This document shows positions 22,414-31,372 of a stretch of 54,085 bases of DNA, in pieces. The position numbers were made by a program, and so were the translations under genes. Source of the stretch: Gammaproteobacteria bacterium. GTDB taxonomy: Bacteria; Pseudomonadota; Gammaproteobacteria; Competibacterales; Competibacteraceae. How positions within the stretch are numbered: the stretch's first letter is position 1; every line of letters starts with the position of its first letter. The notes beneath the pieces were generated by a model. It was given only the letters and a program-made list of their open reading frames with translations, was not told where the DNA came from and did no database searches. The DNA is taken from contig JACKNF010000020.1 in assembly GCA_024234995.1 (NCBI GenBank), positions 1-54,085 on the forward strand, written 5' to 3'.

Positions 22414-24689
22414 GCCGGCTTCTAGCGCTAATTACCCTATTCTTGCCCGCGCTAGCCCTGGCGCAGGCCGAAGAACCCAAATACTACGTTTTCGAACCAT
22501 CGGGCGCCGTCTCGACACTCGGTATCATCTATACGCTCTTGATGATCGGGTCTTTCCTCTACGTCGGTTGGCTATCGAAGCGGCGCGTTGCATCCAGCGA
22601 CGATTACTTTACAGCTGGCCGTAGTATTGGCCCGCTCGCAAACGGTTTGGCCATGAGCTCCAACTACATGAGCCTCGCCACCTTCCTCGGTTTTACCGCT
22701 CTGCTGTGGAAGATGCAGTATTACGTGGTGGCGCTGGTTCTGAGTTTCACCGGCGGCTTTGTGCTGATCTCGATTGCGCTAGCACCAGCACTGCGCCGTT
22801 GGGGCAAATTTACCAGCATGCAGTTTATCGGCGAGCGCTTCGGGCGGACCGCTAAGGTGGTTGCTGTAATCTGCATGATCTTCCTGGCCCAGCTCTATTT
22901 GATTGGCCAGATGAAAGGCGTTGGCAACGTTTTCCAAGTAATGTTCCACTGGGATTACACCACTGGCCTGATCGTTGGCGGCCTGGTGGTCACGGCTTAC
23001 GTCACCATCGGCGGCATGTACGGCCTGTCCTACAATCAGACCTTGCAGGCCATCATCATGATCATTGCGCTGTACGTGCCAGCAGTGATCATTCTGCTGA
23101 AGATTGGCGCCGGTCCGGCCAGCTTCTTCCCACCGTTCGGCTACGCTGATCTGGTGCCGCAGATGAATGAGGTCATGGCGTCCTATTTCAATCCGTTCCT
23201 CACCGTGAACGGCACCGTGCCGATGAGTTTCAAGTTCTACTTCGGTGTATTCTTTTCCATCGCCTGCGGCACCATGGGCTTACCGCACATCGCCATGCGC
23301 TACTTCACAGCGCCTTCGATCCGTGATGCCAAGATGTCGACCCTGTGGGGTACTTTCTTCATCGGCTTGGTGTTTTTCACCACCTTCGCCATCGGTTTCG
23401 CCGCCAAGCTCTACACTGTGAACGAGCTGAACGCCCAAGGTCTGCAAATTCAGGCGAAAGAAGCGGATCTGCTGATCGTGGTAATGAGTCAGGCACTCAC
23501 GCCAGGCTGGATCGCAGCGATGCCAGTGGCCGGCGCGCTGGCGGCGGGCTTCTCGACCATCGGCGGTCTATTGATGGTGATTGGCTCTGGCCTTGGAAGC
23601 GACATCTACGAAACGATCAACCCGAAAGCCGAGGATAAGAGCAAAGTCAAGATGGGTTACATCTTCACTGCGCTGGGTGGCTTGGCGACCATCGGTCTGG
23701 CGCTGAATCCCCCGGACTTTCTGTTGACCAGTGTCATTTGGGCCTTCATCGTGGCAGCTTCAACCTTCACCCCGGTGCTGATTCTCGGCATCTGGTGGAA
23801 AGGCGCCAACAAACCAGGCGCGATCGCTGGCCTGCTAGTCGGCGGCATCCTGTCCGGCATTTTGTTCTTCAGCAAAGGCAAGTTGGGTGATTTCACGCTG
23901 ATCGATGCTGGACCAATTGTCCACTTGGTCACCGGTATCTTCACCATGTCAGCAGCTTGGTTCACGATTGTCGTCGTCAGCCTGCTGACAGGCGGTGAAA
24001 GGAACGAGAAGATATTGCGTGAGATTGACCGCATCCACGGCTGGCAAAACTACGATCCCAGGCGCTACAGCAGCAATACCTTTGCGCTGGTGACTGCGGC
24101 CTTTGCCTTGGCGTTGATGATCTGGTCGGCGATACCTGACCCAACCTACGCCAAGAAACCAGAAGCGCCGGCGGCAGCAGCGGCAGACACCGCGGCAAAA
24201 GCCGCGGCCGATGCGGCTGAAACCGTAAAAGCAACTGCGGATACCGCGGCAGACACCGCGGCAAAAGCCGCAGCCGATACGGCTGAAACCGTGAAAGCAG
24301 CCGCGGACACCGCGACAGAAGCCGCAACAGAAGCCGCGGCCGATACAGCTGAAACCGTGAAAGCAGCCGCGGACACCGCGACAGAAGCCGCGGCCGATGC
24401 GGCTGAAACCGTGAAAGCAGCTGCGGACACCGCGGCAGAAGCCGCAACAGAAGCCGCGGCCGATACGGCTGAAACCGTGAAAGCAGCCGCGGACACCGCG
24501 ACAGAAGCCGCAACAGAAGCCGCGGCCGATACGGCTGAAACCGTAAAAGCAGCCGCGGATACCGCAGCGGAAGCCGCAACAGAAGCCGCGGCCGATACGG
24601 CTGAAACCGTAAAAGCAGCCGCGGATACCGCAGCGGAAGCGCCGGCGGCAGAAGCTCCAACAACTCAACCAGCTTCTGGTCAACAGTAG
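22410..24689 (+). CDS. Sodium/solute symporter large subunit (VC_2705 type) with Ala-rich repeat tail
   Basis: A 759-residue SSS-family transporter. The start is the ATG at 22410, with AGGAGG upstream and a four-base overlap with DUF4212. A signal-like helix (LLALITLFLPALALAQA) and about 13 transmembrane segments fill residues 1-570; diagnostic stretches are SSDDYFTAGRSIGPLANGLA and GTMGLPHIAMRYFTAPS. Relatives are thought to carry acetate, pyruvate or similar carboxylates. Unusually, the last 170 or so residues are an Ala-rich tail of seven imperfect 22- or 18-residue units, each with the core ADTAETVKAAADTA. The tail is predicted to be helical and amphipathic, like LEA or apolipoprotein repeats; ordinary family members stop before it. 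It may bind membrane or another protein, which is a guess. Confidence 0.9.
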   Translation: MSRLLALITLFLPALALAQAEEPKYYVFEPSGAVSTLGIIYTLLMIGSFLYVGWLSKRRVASSDDYFTAGRSIGPLANGLAMSSNYMSLATFLGFTALLWKMQYYVVALVLSFTGGFVLISIALAPALRRWGKFTSMQFIGERFGRTAKVVAVICMIFLAQLYLIGQMKGVGNVFQVMFHWDYTTGLIVGGLVVTAYVTIGGMYGLSYNQTLQAIIMIIALYVPAVIILLKIGAGPASFFPPFGYADLVPQMNEVMASYFNPFLTVNGTVPMSFKFYFGVFFSIACGTMGLPHIAMRYFTAPSIRDAKMSTLWGTFFIGLVFFTTFAIGFAAKLYTVNELNAQGLQIQAKEADLLIVVMSQALTPGWIAAMPVAGALAAGFSTIGGLLMVIGSGLGSDIYETINPKAEDKSKVKMGYIFTALGGLATIGLALNPPDFLLTSVIWAFIVAASTFTPVLILGIWWKGANKPGAIAGLLVGGILSGILFFSKGKLGDFTLIDAGPIVHLVTGIFTMSAAWFTIVVVSLLTGGERNEKILREIDRIHGWQNYDPRRYSSNTFALVTAAFALALMIWSAIPDPTYAKKPEAPAAAAADTAAKAAADAAETVKATADTAADTAAKAAADTAETVKAAADTATEAATEAAADTAETVKAAADTATEAAADAAETVKAAADTAAEAATEAAADTAETVKAAADTATEAATEAAADTAETVKAAADTAAEAATEAAADTAETVKAAADTAAEAPAAEAPTTQPASGQQ
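24204..24641 (+). repeat. In-frame tandem repeat encoding the symporter's Ala-rich tail
   Basis: Seven consecutive units of 66, 66, 54, 66, 66, 66 and 54 bp (22 or 18 codons) share the core encoding AADTAETVKAAADTA. Nucleotide identity between units is high, including runs of identical codons, so the array probably expanded recently and may vary in copy number. The high GC and low complexity produce long spurious frames on the other strand. Confidence 0.95.
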
Positions 24690-24711
24690 CTATTACACTC
24701 TCCCTAAAATC

Positions 24712-24734
24712 CCCTCCTCCACCAAGGAGGAGGG
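24712..24734. repeat. GC-rich intergenic hairpin repeat
   Basis: CCCTCCTCC and GGAGGAGGG form a perfect 9-bp stem around ACCAA, followed by GGCTGGGGCGGGAGG. It belongs to the same dispersed class as the copy at 19572-19596. Its G-rich tail also supplies the ribosome site of the next gene. Confidence 0.75.
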
Positions 24735-24753
24735 CTGGGGCGGGAGGTGGAAA

Positions 24754-25332
24754 TTGCCCATTCTCGACATTTTTCTCCTTAAACCAGATGCGTGTGCACA
24801 TGCCTGCGAAAACCGGCGCGCCCCGCTCTGGATCAGCGCCTTTATCATCCTAATTGGGGCGATTTACGGCATTCTGGTCGCCCTGCTGCAACGCTCCATC
24901 AGCGGCGAATTACAAGGGATTCCGGTTGCTCATATCCCGTTCTGGGTTCTAATGCTGGGCAACATTTTGCCAGGTATTGTGATTACAATCATGATCCATA
25001 TCGGCATCATGCTAGTAGCTTGGCTCATGGCCAAGGCATTAGGTGGCCGGGGTGAACTCGGGCTGCTCTACCGGGCGAGCGGCTATCTGTTACCGTTAAC
25101 CTTGCCAGCACTGCCCGCAGTGGCATTCACAGTCGCCGTGACGACCACGACCGCCCATTCTGCTGGACCGGTACCACTGCTCTATCAAGCACTGGCCGTT
25201 TCCGGCACAGCCTTGTTTCTCACAGGGCTCTACCACGTGTTTCGTGTCACTCAAAACTTTCCGCCCGCCCGCACCCTATTTGCCGTTGCCTTATTTGCCG
25301 CTTTCTCGGTTTCGATCCTCAGTCTGGCCTGA
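24754..25332 (+). CDS. Yip1-like multi-pass membrane protein
   Basis: A 192-residue inner-membrane protein with five hydrophobic segments, about 25-48, 65-92, 110-132, 143-162 and 170-190. The length, the short cytoplasmic N terminus and the spacing of helices resemble bacterial Yip1/YIF1-domain proteins, whose function is unclear. The start is TTG at 24754, with GGGAGG five to ten bases before it; no ATG fits as well. It lies between the symporter and the DUF294 gene on the same strand (49 bp to the next start), so it is probably part of that operon. The family call is tentative. Confidence 0.6.
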   Translation: MPILDIFLLKPDACAHACENRRAPLWISAFIILIGAIYGILVALLQRSISGELQGIPVAHIPFWVLMLGNILPGIVITIMIHIGIMLVAWLMAKALGGRGELGLLYRASGYLLPLTLPALPAVAFTVAVTTTTAHSAGPVPLLYQALAVSGTALFLTGLYHVFRVTQNFPPARTLFAVALFAAFSVSILSLA

Positions 25333-25380
25333 TACTCTTATCCGCTCATTGACGCCTATCAGCAATTGCGGAGGTAGCGG

Positions 25381-26844
25381 GTGCGATCTCAAACGGCGAT
25401 TTTCAGCAAACTCGTTTGCAGCTTCATGCGCGACCGTCCGCCAACCGTGCTATCAGGTACAACCTGTGCCGAAGCTATCCAGCAGATGTCCGGTGATCAT
25501 GTATCCAGTGTTATTGTCACCGATGTCAATGGACGCTTACTGGGTCTTTTGACCGAACAGGATGTGACGCGGCGCATCGCTTTTCAAATCCCCCCTGAAA
25601 CACCTGTTGATCAGGTCATGACTCGCCGGGTGCTGACGATTTCCGCTGGCGAATATCTCTATCATGCCATTGGCCGGATGCGGCGCTATAACCTGCGTCA
25701 TCTACCGGTACTCAATGAGGATCGAACTGTAATTGGCATTCTCGATATGTATGATGCGTTGTCAGAGGCATCAGCACAGATGGTGCAGCAAATCGACCTG
25801 ATTACCCACGAAGGGACTCTTGAAGGACTTCAGAAGGTCAAGACAGCCCAAGTCGAACTCGCTGCTGAATTGCTGGATGATGGATTGCCTGCACCTGAGA
25901 TTCAGGCATTGCTGACCCATATCAATAACGATATCTACCGGCGCGTCACCGATATGTGCATCGCCAGTCTCGCTGCCGAGGGCTGGGGTAAACCACCCGC
26001 CGATTTCTCGGTCATCGTCATGGGTTCAGGCGGCCGGGGTGAAAATTTCATTGGTCCTGATCAGGACAACGGTCTTATCATTGAGGACTACCCTGACGAA
26101 GAGCACAACCGTATCGATGGCTATTTCATGGAGCTGGCCCGCCGGCTGGTAGGAACGCTGGACACCGTTGGTCTGCCGCTGTGCCGCGGTTACTGCATGG
26201 CGATCAACCCGATGTGGCGCAAGACGCTATCACAATGGTTCCGGCAACTGGATGGCTGGGGACGCAAGCGCAATCGAATTGCCCTTCAATTGTCAGATAT
26301 CTTTTTCGATTTCCAGCCGGTGTGGGGACACAATCCAGATTTGGCCCGCCGCCTGCGCAGCCATGTCACCGCTATGTTGCGTCAGGATCGGGCGTTTTTG
26401 CGGGCAATGTATGACGAAACCAGCGATCACAATGTCGGCCTGGGTCTGTTTGGCGGCTTCGTCACTGAAAAGGAAGATCCCTACTATCGAGGCCAGATCA
26501 ACCTTAAGTACCATGCGCTATTACCTCTGATCGAGGGCGCGCGGCTGTTCAGTCTCCGTGAAGGTGTGGAGCAAACCGGAACACTAGCGCGGATCGATGC
26601 TCTGCACAATCTGGGCATTCTTGACGCTACCGAACGCGAAGATCTCAAAAGCAGTTTCGTCCAAATTACGAATCTATTATTGGGTCAGCAGATTGCTGAT
26701 TTCCGAACAGGCAGGAAAATCACCTACTTCCTCCATCCTGATAGTCTGTCGAAGCGGGCTAAGGAGCATCTGGCGGACGCTATGAAGGCTATTGACCGGT
26801 TGCGTGACCGCGTCCGCGCTGAATTAGCCGGCAATCTTGCTTAA
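25381..26844 (+). CDS. CBS-pair/DUF294 nucleotidyltransferase-like signalling protein
   Basis: A 487-residue cytoplasmic protein. Two CBS domains (about 15-75 and 80-135) bind adenine nucleotides in this class. The DUF294 nucleotidyltransferase-like domain follows, with GSGGRGE at about 215 and the metal-binding pair in GPDQDNG (D227, D229), then a helical substrate-binding C domain (310-470). The fold is related to GlnD, the PII uridylyltransferase, so it may attach or remove a nucleotide on a partner. The motif residues appear intact. The GTG start has GGAGGT five bases upstream. Genes of this family are frequently found beside SSS symporters and DnaQ-like exonucleases, and both are here. 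The target is unknown. Confidence 0.88.
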   Translation: MRSQTAIFSKLVCSFMRDRPPTVLSGTTCAEAIQQMSGDHVSSVIVTDVNGRLLGLLTEQDVTRRIAFQIPPETPVDQVMTRRVLTISAGEYLYHAIGRMRRYNLRHLPVLNEDRTVIGILDMYDALSEASAQMVQQIDLITHEGTLEGLQKVKTAQVELAAELLDDGLPAPEIQALLTHINNDIYRRVTDMCIASLAAEGWGKPPADFSVIVMGSGGRGENFIGPDQDNGLIIEDYPDEEHNRIDGYFMELARRLVGTLDTVGLPLCRGYCMAINPMWRKTLSQWFRQLDGWGRKRNRIALQLSDIFFDFQPVWGHNPDLARRLRSHVTAMLRQDRAFLRAMYDETSDHNVGLGLFGGFVTEKEDPYYRGQINLKYHALLPLIEGARLFSLREGVEQTGTLARIDALHNLGILDATEREDLKSSFVQITNLLLGQQIADFRTGRKITYFLHPDSLSKRAKEHLADAMKAIDRLRDRVRAELAGNLA

Positions 26845-27361
26845 AAGCCATCAATGCTGTGCAGGGTACGCAATGTGTACTCTACGACGGCAGTTCTAGC
26901 ACACTCTGAAAACGCTTGCGCTGTGCAATAAGCAACGGAACTTGTTTACAGTGTTAAACTGTGACTGTGTCACAGGAAGGGAATGCGCTCATCGTTCCAC
27001 CATTTACCGCCTATAATGTTCCCCGGATTTTAGACAGTTAAATAGGCAATACCCTGCACGGGTAGAACTGCATTACCAAGGTGGAGACGGACGATGCACT
27101 CGCCGTTTTCTTTCGCAGTTCTATGGGGCTCAACGCCATTTCAAAACACAGTAGGCTTATCTACTAGTTAACAATAGTATTTATTTTGTAATAGTATTCA
27201 TATGCTCGTTTCTATGCCAATGATTTACCCTCAATGGAATTGTATGCTGTACGCTAGTTTTACCACCTTGCAAATTATCGCTCCGGACAAATTACTGCTC
27301 ATAGTTAATTGATAATCCAAGACCTATTGATGGCAGGCATTCTTAGGGATACAGTCCATCA
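26845..27361. other. 517-bp intergenic region without a recognised gene
   Basis: No convincing reading frame or known RNA is seen. It contains the palindrome at 26959-26975, a TATAAT at 27012-27017 without a good -35, and AT-rich sequence around 27165-27210. I looked for a c-di-GMP riboswitch ahead of the GGDEF-EAL gene and did not recognise one. Confidence 0.6.
26959..26975. promoter_or_regulatory. Palindrome CTGTGAC-TGT-GTCACAG
   Basis: A perfect 7-3-7 inverted repeat, 450 bp upstream of the GGDEF-EAL gene. It resembles a CRP half-site pair (TGTGA and TCACA) but the spacer is 5 rather than 6 bases, so it may be an operator for another dimeric regulator. Confidence 0.35.
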
Positions 27362-27424
27362 ATGGTCATGAAGGGCCTGTTTATCTGCTGTTGCATGATT
27401 GGCGTAAATCACAGAAATGAGGAT

Positions 27425-30400
27425 ATGATGGTTATGTCCAAGCCCCAATCGCGCTTTCTGATAGTCGTGGTGTTTGTTGGTCTCACCTTACTAACGCCAC
27501 TGCTCGACTTTGGGATCATTCACCTGCACAGACCACAACTGGAGCGAGAGGCTTACGCTAACCTTCAGGCCATTGCTGATCTTAAGGTCAGCCGGATTAC
27601 ACACTGGCTAGCCGAACGGCAGGCGGATGGCGAGCTACTGGCGAAGAGCTCTGGGTTTTCCCGGCATGTGAACCGGTTCTTGCGCCAGGGCGATGATGCC
27701 ACGCTGCGCGAGGACATCCTGGATAGGCTGGATGGATTACATAGCGTCTATAGCTATGAAGATATTCTATTGCTCGATGCTACTGGCCGCACTGTGATTA
27801 GACTGGGCGATCATTTAAAGGAATTTGCCCACCTCCAGCCGTTGCTGGCCCAGGCGCGAACCAATGGGCAGATTCAGCGCAGCGACTTCTACCGCGACAA
27901 ATCCGGGAATATTTACCTGGACTGGGTCGTGCCCATTATGCTGACTGGGCTGGATAGCGATCATCTAGTAGCTACAATAGTGTTGCATGCCGATCCACAA
28001 GATTTTTTGTTTCCGCTGATTCAACGCTGGCCGGCTGCCAGCCCCAGCGCCGAGTCGCTGCTGGTGCGCCGCGAGGGCGAGTCGGTGCTGTTCCTTAACG
28101 CACCACGTTATCACCCGAACGATGCCTTGATCCTACATGAATCTCTGAACAAACCTGACCTCCCCGCCGCTGCCGCCATACGCACCGGGCACGCGGGAAC
28201 GATGCAAGGTATCGACTATCGCGGTGTACCGGTATTAGCTGCCTTCCGTCCAGTAACAGGTACTGACTGGTATTTGGTAGCCAAGATTGACTCCTCTGAA
28301 GTGATGGCACCCATTCACCGCCTGGTGTTCTGGGTCAGCATGGTCGCCTTGTTTGCCGCCGCCGCAGTGACTGGAGCGATACTCGGATTGTGGCGCCAGC
28401 AACAACGCGCTCACCGCTTCGAATTGCTGGCCCAAGCGGCTGAACAGGACCGGCTACTGCGGAAATTTTTCGACCTGCCCTTCATCGGCATGGCCCTCAC
28501 GTCGCCGGACAACAAGCACTGGCTGCAATTTAACGACCAGTTATGCAAGATTCTTGGCTATCCGCGCAAAGAACTCGCTAACCTGACTTGGGCGGAGATT
28601 ACCCATCCAGATGATCTCGCCGCCAATCTTGCCAAACTGGAGCGCATCACACAGGGAGAGTCTGACGGTTATATCATGGATAAGCGCCTTATCCGCAAAG
28701 ATGGCGCCGTTGTGCTCACCACGACTGATACGAAGTGTGTACGCCGCGACGATGGGACTGTGGAGATCCTTGTCTCCACCATAAACGACATCACCGAGCA
28801 AAAACAGGCGGAAAATCGAATTCGCGCCCTCAACCGGCTCTATCGAGTGCTGTCGAATATCAATCAGTTGATTGTGCGCCGTCAGCAACCGGAATGGATG
28901 CTCAGTGAGGCATGTCAAATCGCTGTTCAGGATGGCGGTTTTCTCATGGCCTGGATCGGGCTGATCCATCTGAAGACCCGCCAAATATGTCCGGTTGCTC
29001 ATGCGGGGCATGTAGGCAATTATCTGGAAAATGCTCACGTCACGCTGATCAGCTCGTATAGCGAAGATTTGACCGGGACCGCCCTGCGCACCGGTCAGAC
29101 CGCAGTCTGCAACGACATTGCTCACGATCCGGGCATGACATCTTGGCGAGAAGCTGCACTGGCGCTCGGCTACCGCGCATCTATCGCTCTCCCTCTAACT
29201 GTGCATGGCGTGGTGCATGGCGTATTGAATCTCTATGCAGGTGACGTGGAGTTCTTTGATGCAGAAGAGATCGCGTTACTGGAGGAACTGGCTAGCGATA
29301 TTGCCTTTGCCCTGGAAGTGGCAGAGGCCGACACCGCCCGCCAGCAAACAGAGGAGCGCCTGCGCCAGATGGCAGCCGTATTCGAGAATACCCGCGAAGG
29401 CATCATCATTACCGATCCAGACGAACACATCCTGCAAGTCAACCAGGCTTTCTGTGAGTTAACCGGTTATACCGAAGCGGAGATCCAGGGACAAACCCCG
29501 CGTTTATTGCATTCCGACCGCCAAGACCCTGCGTTCTACACGGCGCTGTGGACCAGCATCCATGAAACCGGTTATTGGCAGGGGGAAATCTGGAACCGGC
29601 GCAAGAACGGCGAAGCATGCCCCATGCTGGAGAGTATCAGCGTGGTCAAGAATGACGCTGGCGCGGTAACCCATTATGTGAGCGTCTTTACCGACCTCTC
29701 CAAGCTCAAGGCATCCGAGGAGCAACTGGATTTTCTGGCCCACTACGACCCGTTAACCAGATTGCCCAATCGTCTGCTGCTCTCCATACGGTTACAACAC
29801 AGCATTGACGTCACCCGCCGCGATGGTGGTAATTTGGCGCTACTGCTCCTGGATTTGAATCGCTTCAAGGATGTTAACGATAGCTACGGACACTCGGCGG
29901 GCGACACCTTGTTACAGCAGGTCGCTGCACGCTTGACCAGCCGGTTGCGCGGCGCCGATACCGTAGCCCGGCTGGGCGGGGATGAATTCGCTGTGCTACT
30001 CGAACATCTTCCGCAATCGCAGGATGCAGCCCGCGTAGCAATAGATATCATCGGCATTCTTAGCGAGTCCTGGCGCCTTGCCAATGATACCGAAGTACGC
30101 CTTAGCGCCAATCTGGGCATCAGCCTGTTCCCCGAATACGGAGAGACCGCAGAAGAATTGCTGCAACAAGCCGATACCGCACTGTATCAAGCCAAACGTG
30201 AAGGGCGCGGACACTTTCAATACTTCTCTGCCGATCTGACCAAAGCATCCCGCCAGCGCCTCGAACTGGAGTCCCGCTTGCGCCATGCGATCAGCGGCAA
30301 CCAATTGCGGGTTTACTACCAGCCCCAGGTAGATATCGCCAGCGGGCGTATCACCGGCGCCGAGGCCTTGGTACGCTGGCAGGACCCCGAGCACGGCCTG

Positions 30401-31036
30401 ATTCCACCTAGCCGCTTCATCCCGCTGGCTGAAGAAACCGGTCTGATCGGCATAATCGGCGAATGGGTGTTGAGGGAAACCTGCCGTCAAGGCAAAACTT
30501 GGCTCAATGCGGGACTGCCGCCGTTGCGCTTGGCGGTGAATCTCTCGGCGCACCAACTGCGCCACAGTGATATTACTGCCACCGTTATGCAGGCTTTAAG
30601 CGATACCGGGTTTCCTGCTGAATGGCTGGAGCTGGAGCTCACTGAAAGCGCCCTGATGCGGCACGAAGAGGAGGCGGTGAATCTTCTTCAACACCTGCGC
30701 AGCCTGGGACTGCGTTTGGCCATGGATGACTTCGGTACCGGCTATTCATCGCTGGCCTATCTCAAGCGTTTCCCGCTCGATGTCCTGAAGATTGATAAGA
30801 ATTTTGTTGATGACATCCCGGAGCAGCGAGACGCGATGGAAATTGCCGCGACTATCATTGCCATGGGCCATACGCTGGGTTTTGAAGTGCTTGCGGAAGG
30901 AGTGGAAACGGCGGAACAGCTCAGCTTTCTCCAGTTCAAAGGTTGCGATAAATACCAGGGCTATCTGATCAGCCCACCTGTGCCCGCTGAAGCATTCGTA
31001 ACTTTGCTAGCAAAATTTGACGACAAAACGGAGTAG
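27425..31036 (+). CDS. Membrane sensor with PAS, GAF, PAS, GGDEF and EAL domains (c-di-GMP turnover)
   Basis: About 1203 residues. TM1 (11-32) and TM2 (about 298-322) flank a periplasmic Cache-type sensor domain. In the cytoplasm follow PAS (about 340-460), GAF (about 490-640), PAS (about 650-770), GGDEF and EAL. The GGDEF site is intact (RLGGDEFAVLLE near 851), with RGAD upstream as a likely RxxD inhibitory site. EAL is also intact (EALVRW near 978; DDFGTGYSSLAYLKRF and KIDKNFV later), so both synthesis and breakdown of c-di-GMP are possible. GAGG precedes several ATG codons at 27425, 27428 and 27434; an ATG at 27362 would add 21 residues but has no site. The ligand sensed by the Cache domain is unknown; the context suggests a small organic acid. 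Confidence 0.92.
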   Translation: MMVMSKPQSRFLIVVVFVGLTLLTPLLDFGIIHLHRPQLEREAYANLQAIADLKVSRITHWLAERQADGELLAKSSGFSRHVNRFLRQGDDATLREDILDRLDGLHSVYSYEDILLLDATGRTVIRLGDHLKEFAHLQPLLAQARTNGQIQRSDFYRDKSGNIYLDWVVPIMLTGLDSDHLVATIVLHADPQDFLFPLIQRWPAASPSAESLLVRREGESVLFLNAPRYHPNDALILHESLNKPDLPAAAAIRTGHAGTMQGIDYRGVPVLAAFRPVTGTDWYLVAKIDSSEVMAPIHRLVFWVSMVALFAAAAVTGAILGLWRQQQRAHRFELLAQAAEQDRLLRKFFDLPFIGMALTSPDNKHWLQFNDQLCKILGYPRKELANLTWAEITHPDDLAANLAKLERITQGESDGYIMDKRLIRKDGAVVLTTTDTKCVRRDDGTVEILVSTINDITEQKQAENRIRALNRLYRVLSNINQLIVRRQQPEWMLSEACQIAVQDGGFLMAWIGLIHLKTRQICPVAHAGHVGNYLENAHVTLISSYSEDLTGTALRTGQTAVCNDIAHDPGMTSWREAALALGYRASIALPLTVHGVVHGVLNLYAGDVEFFDAEEIALLEELASDIAFALEVAEADTARQQTEERLRQMAAVFENTREGIIITDPDEHILQVNQAFCELTGYTEAEIQGQTPRLLHSDRQDPAFYTALWTSIHETGYWQGEIWNRRKNGEACPMLESISVVKNDAGAVTHYVSVFTDLSKLKASEEQLDFLAHYDPLTRLPNRLLLSIRLQHSIDVTRRDGGNLALLLLDLNRFKDVNDSYGHSAGDTLLQQVAARLTSRLRGADTVARLGGDEFAVLLEHLPQSQDAARVAIDIIGILSESWRLANDTEVRLSANLGISLFPEYGETAEELLQQADTALYQAKREGRGHFQYFSADLTKASRQRLELESRLRHAISGNQLRVYYQPQVDIASGRITGAEALVRWQDPEHGLIPPSRFIPLAEETGLIGIIGEWVLRETCRQGKTWLNAGLPPLRLAVNLSAHQLRHSDITATVMQALSDTGFPAEWLELELTESALMRHEEEAVNLLQHLRSLGLRLAMDDFGTGYSSLAYLKRFPLDVLKIDKNFVDDIPEQRDAMEIAATIIAMGHTLGFEVLAEGVETAEQLSFLQFKGCDKYQGYLISPPVPAEAFVTLLAKFDDKTE

Positions 31037-31372
31037 GCGCCTCGCCGCCTGCTACCGATACCCTGCCATACAGGACCTCATAAAAATTTTATGTTTATCA
31101 AGCTAGTTTATTAATACTCTCATGAAATTGCGACTCTCTTCGCCCTGGCGCCTGCCATCTTTGCCTTGGTCACAATGGCCGTAATAGTTGGCTGCTGCCT
31201 GTGATGCATTCCAGCCGGTTAACACGCTGTGCAATCGGATTCACTATGAATTTACAGCATAACTTTTCTAGGGCTTTCCCTTCATTGTCTCTTGAGTCAC
31301 TGCTAAGGCATTCTTGGCATTGCGGATAGAGCACTACAATCGAACCACTTCAGAGTCAGCAACAATTATCTT
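31037..31372. other. 336-bp intergenic region without a recognised gene
   Basis: No gene is supported. It holds a short AT palindrome (ATAAAAATTTTAT near 31080) and one 30-codon hydrophobic frame ending with AVIVGCCL at about 31203. That frame lacks an ATG or ribosome site at its start and is probably chance or a remnant. The promoter of the downstream sensor-exonuclease presumably lies here. Confidence 0.5.

Noticed and set aside
23949..24801. Long leftward reading frames with Cys/Gly-rich or Arg/Leu-rich repeats opposite the symporter tail
   Set aside because: They mirror the tandem repeat of the symporter gene on the other strand. The forward frame has family homology, a start and a ribosome site; these have none.
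26960..26974. CRP binding site
   Set aside because: The half-sites TGTGA and TCACA are perfect but separated by 5 bases instead of 6. It is recorded as an unassigned palindrome.
26845..27424. c-di-GMP riboswitch ahead of the GGDEF-EAL gene
   Set aside because: I looked for the conserved GEMM core sequences and saw none.
31121..31203. Hydrophobic 30-codon frame in the gap before copy 2 of the sensor-exonuclease
   Set aside because: No ATG or ribosome site at its beginning and no family resemblance; probably chance.
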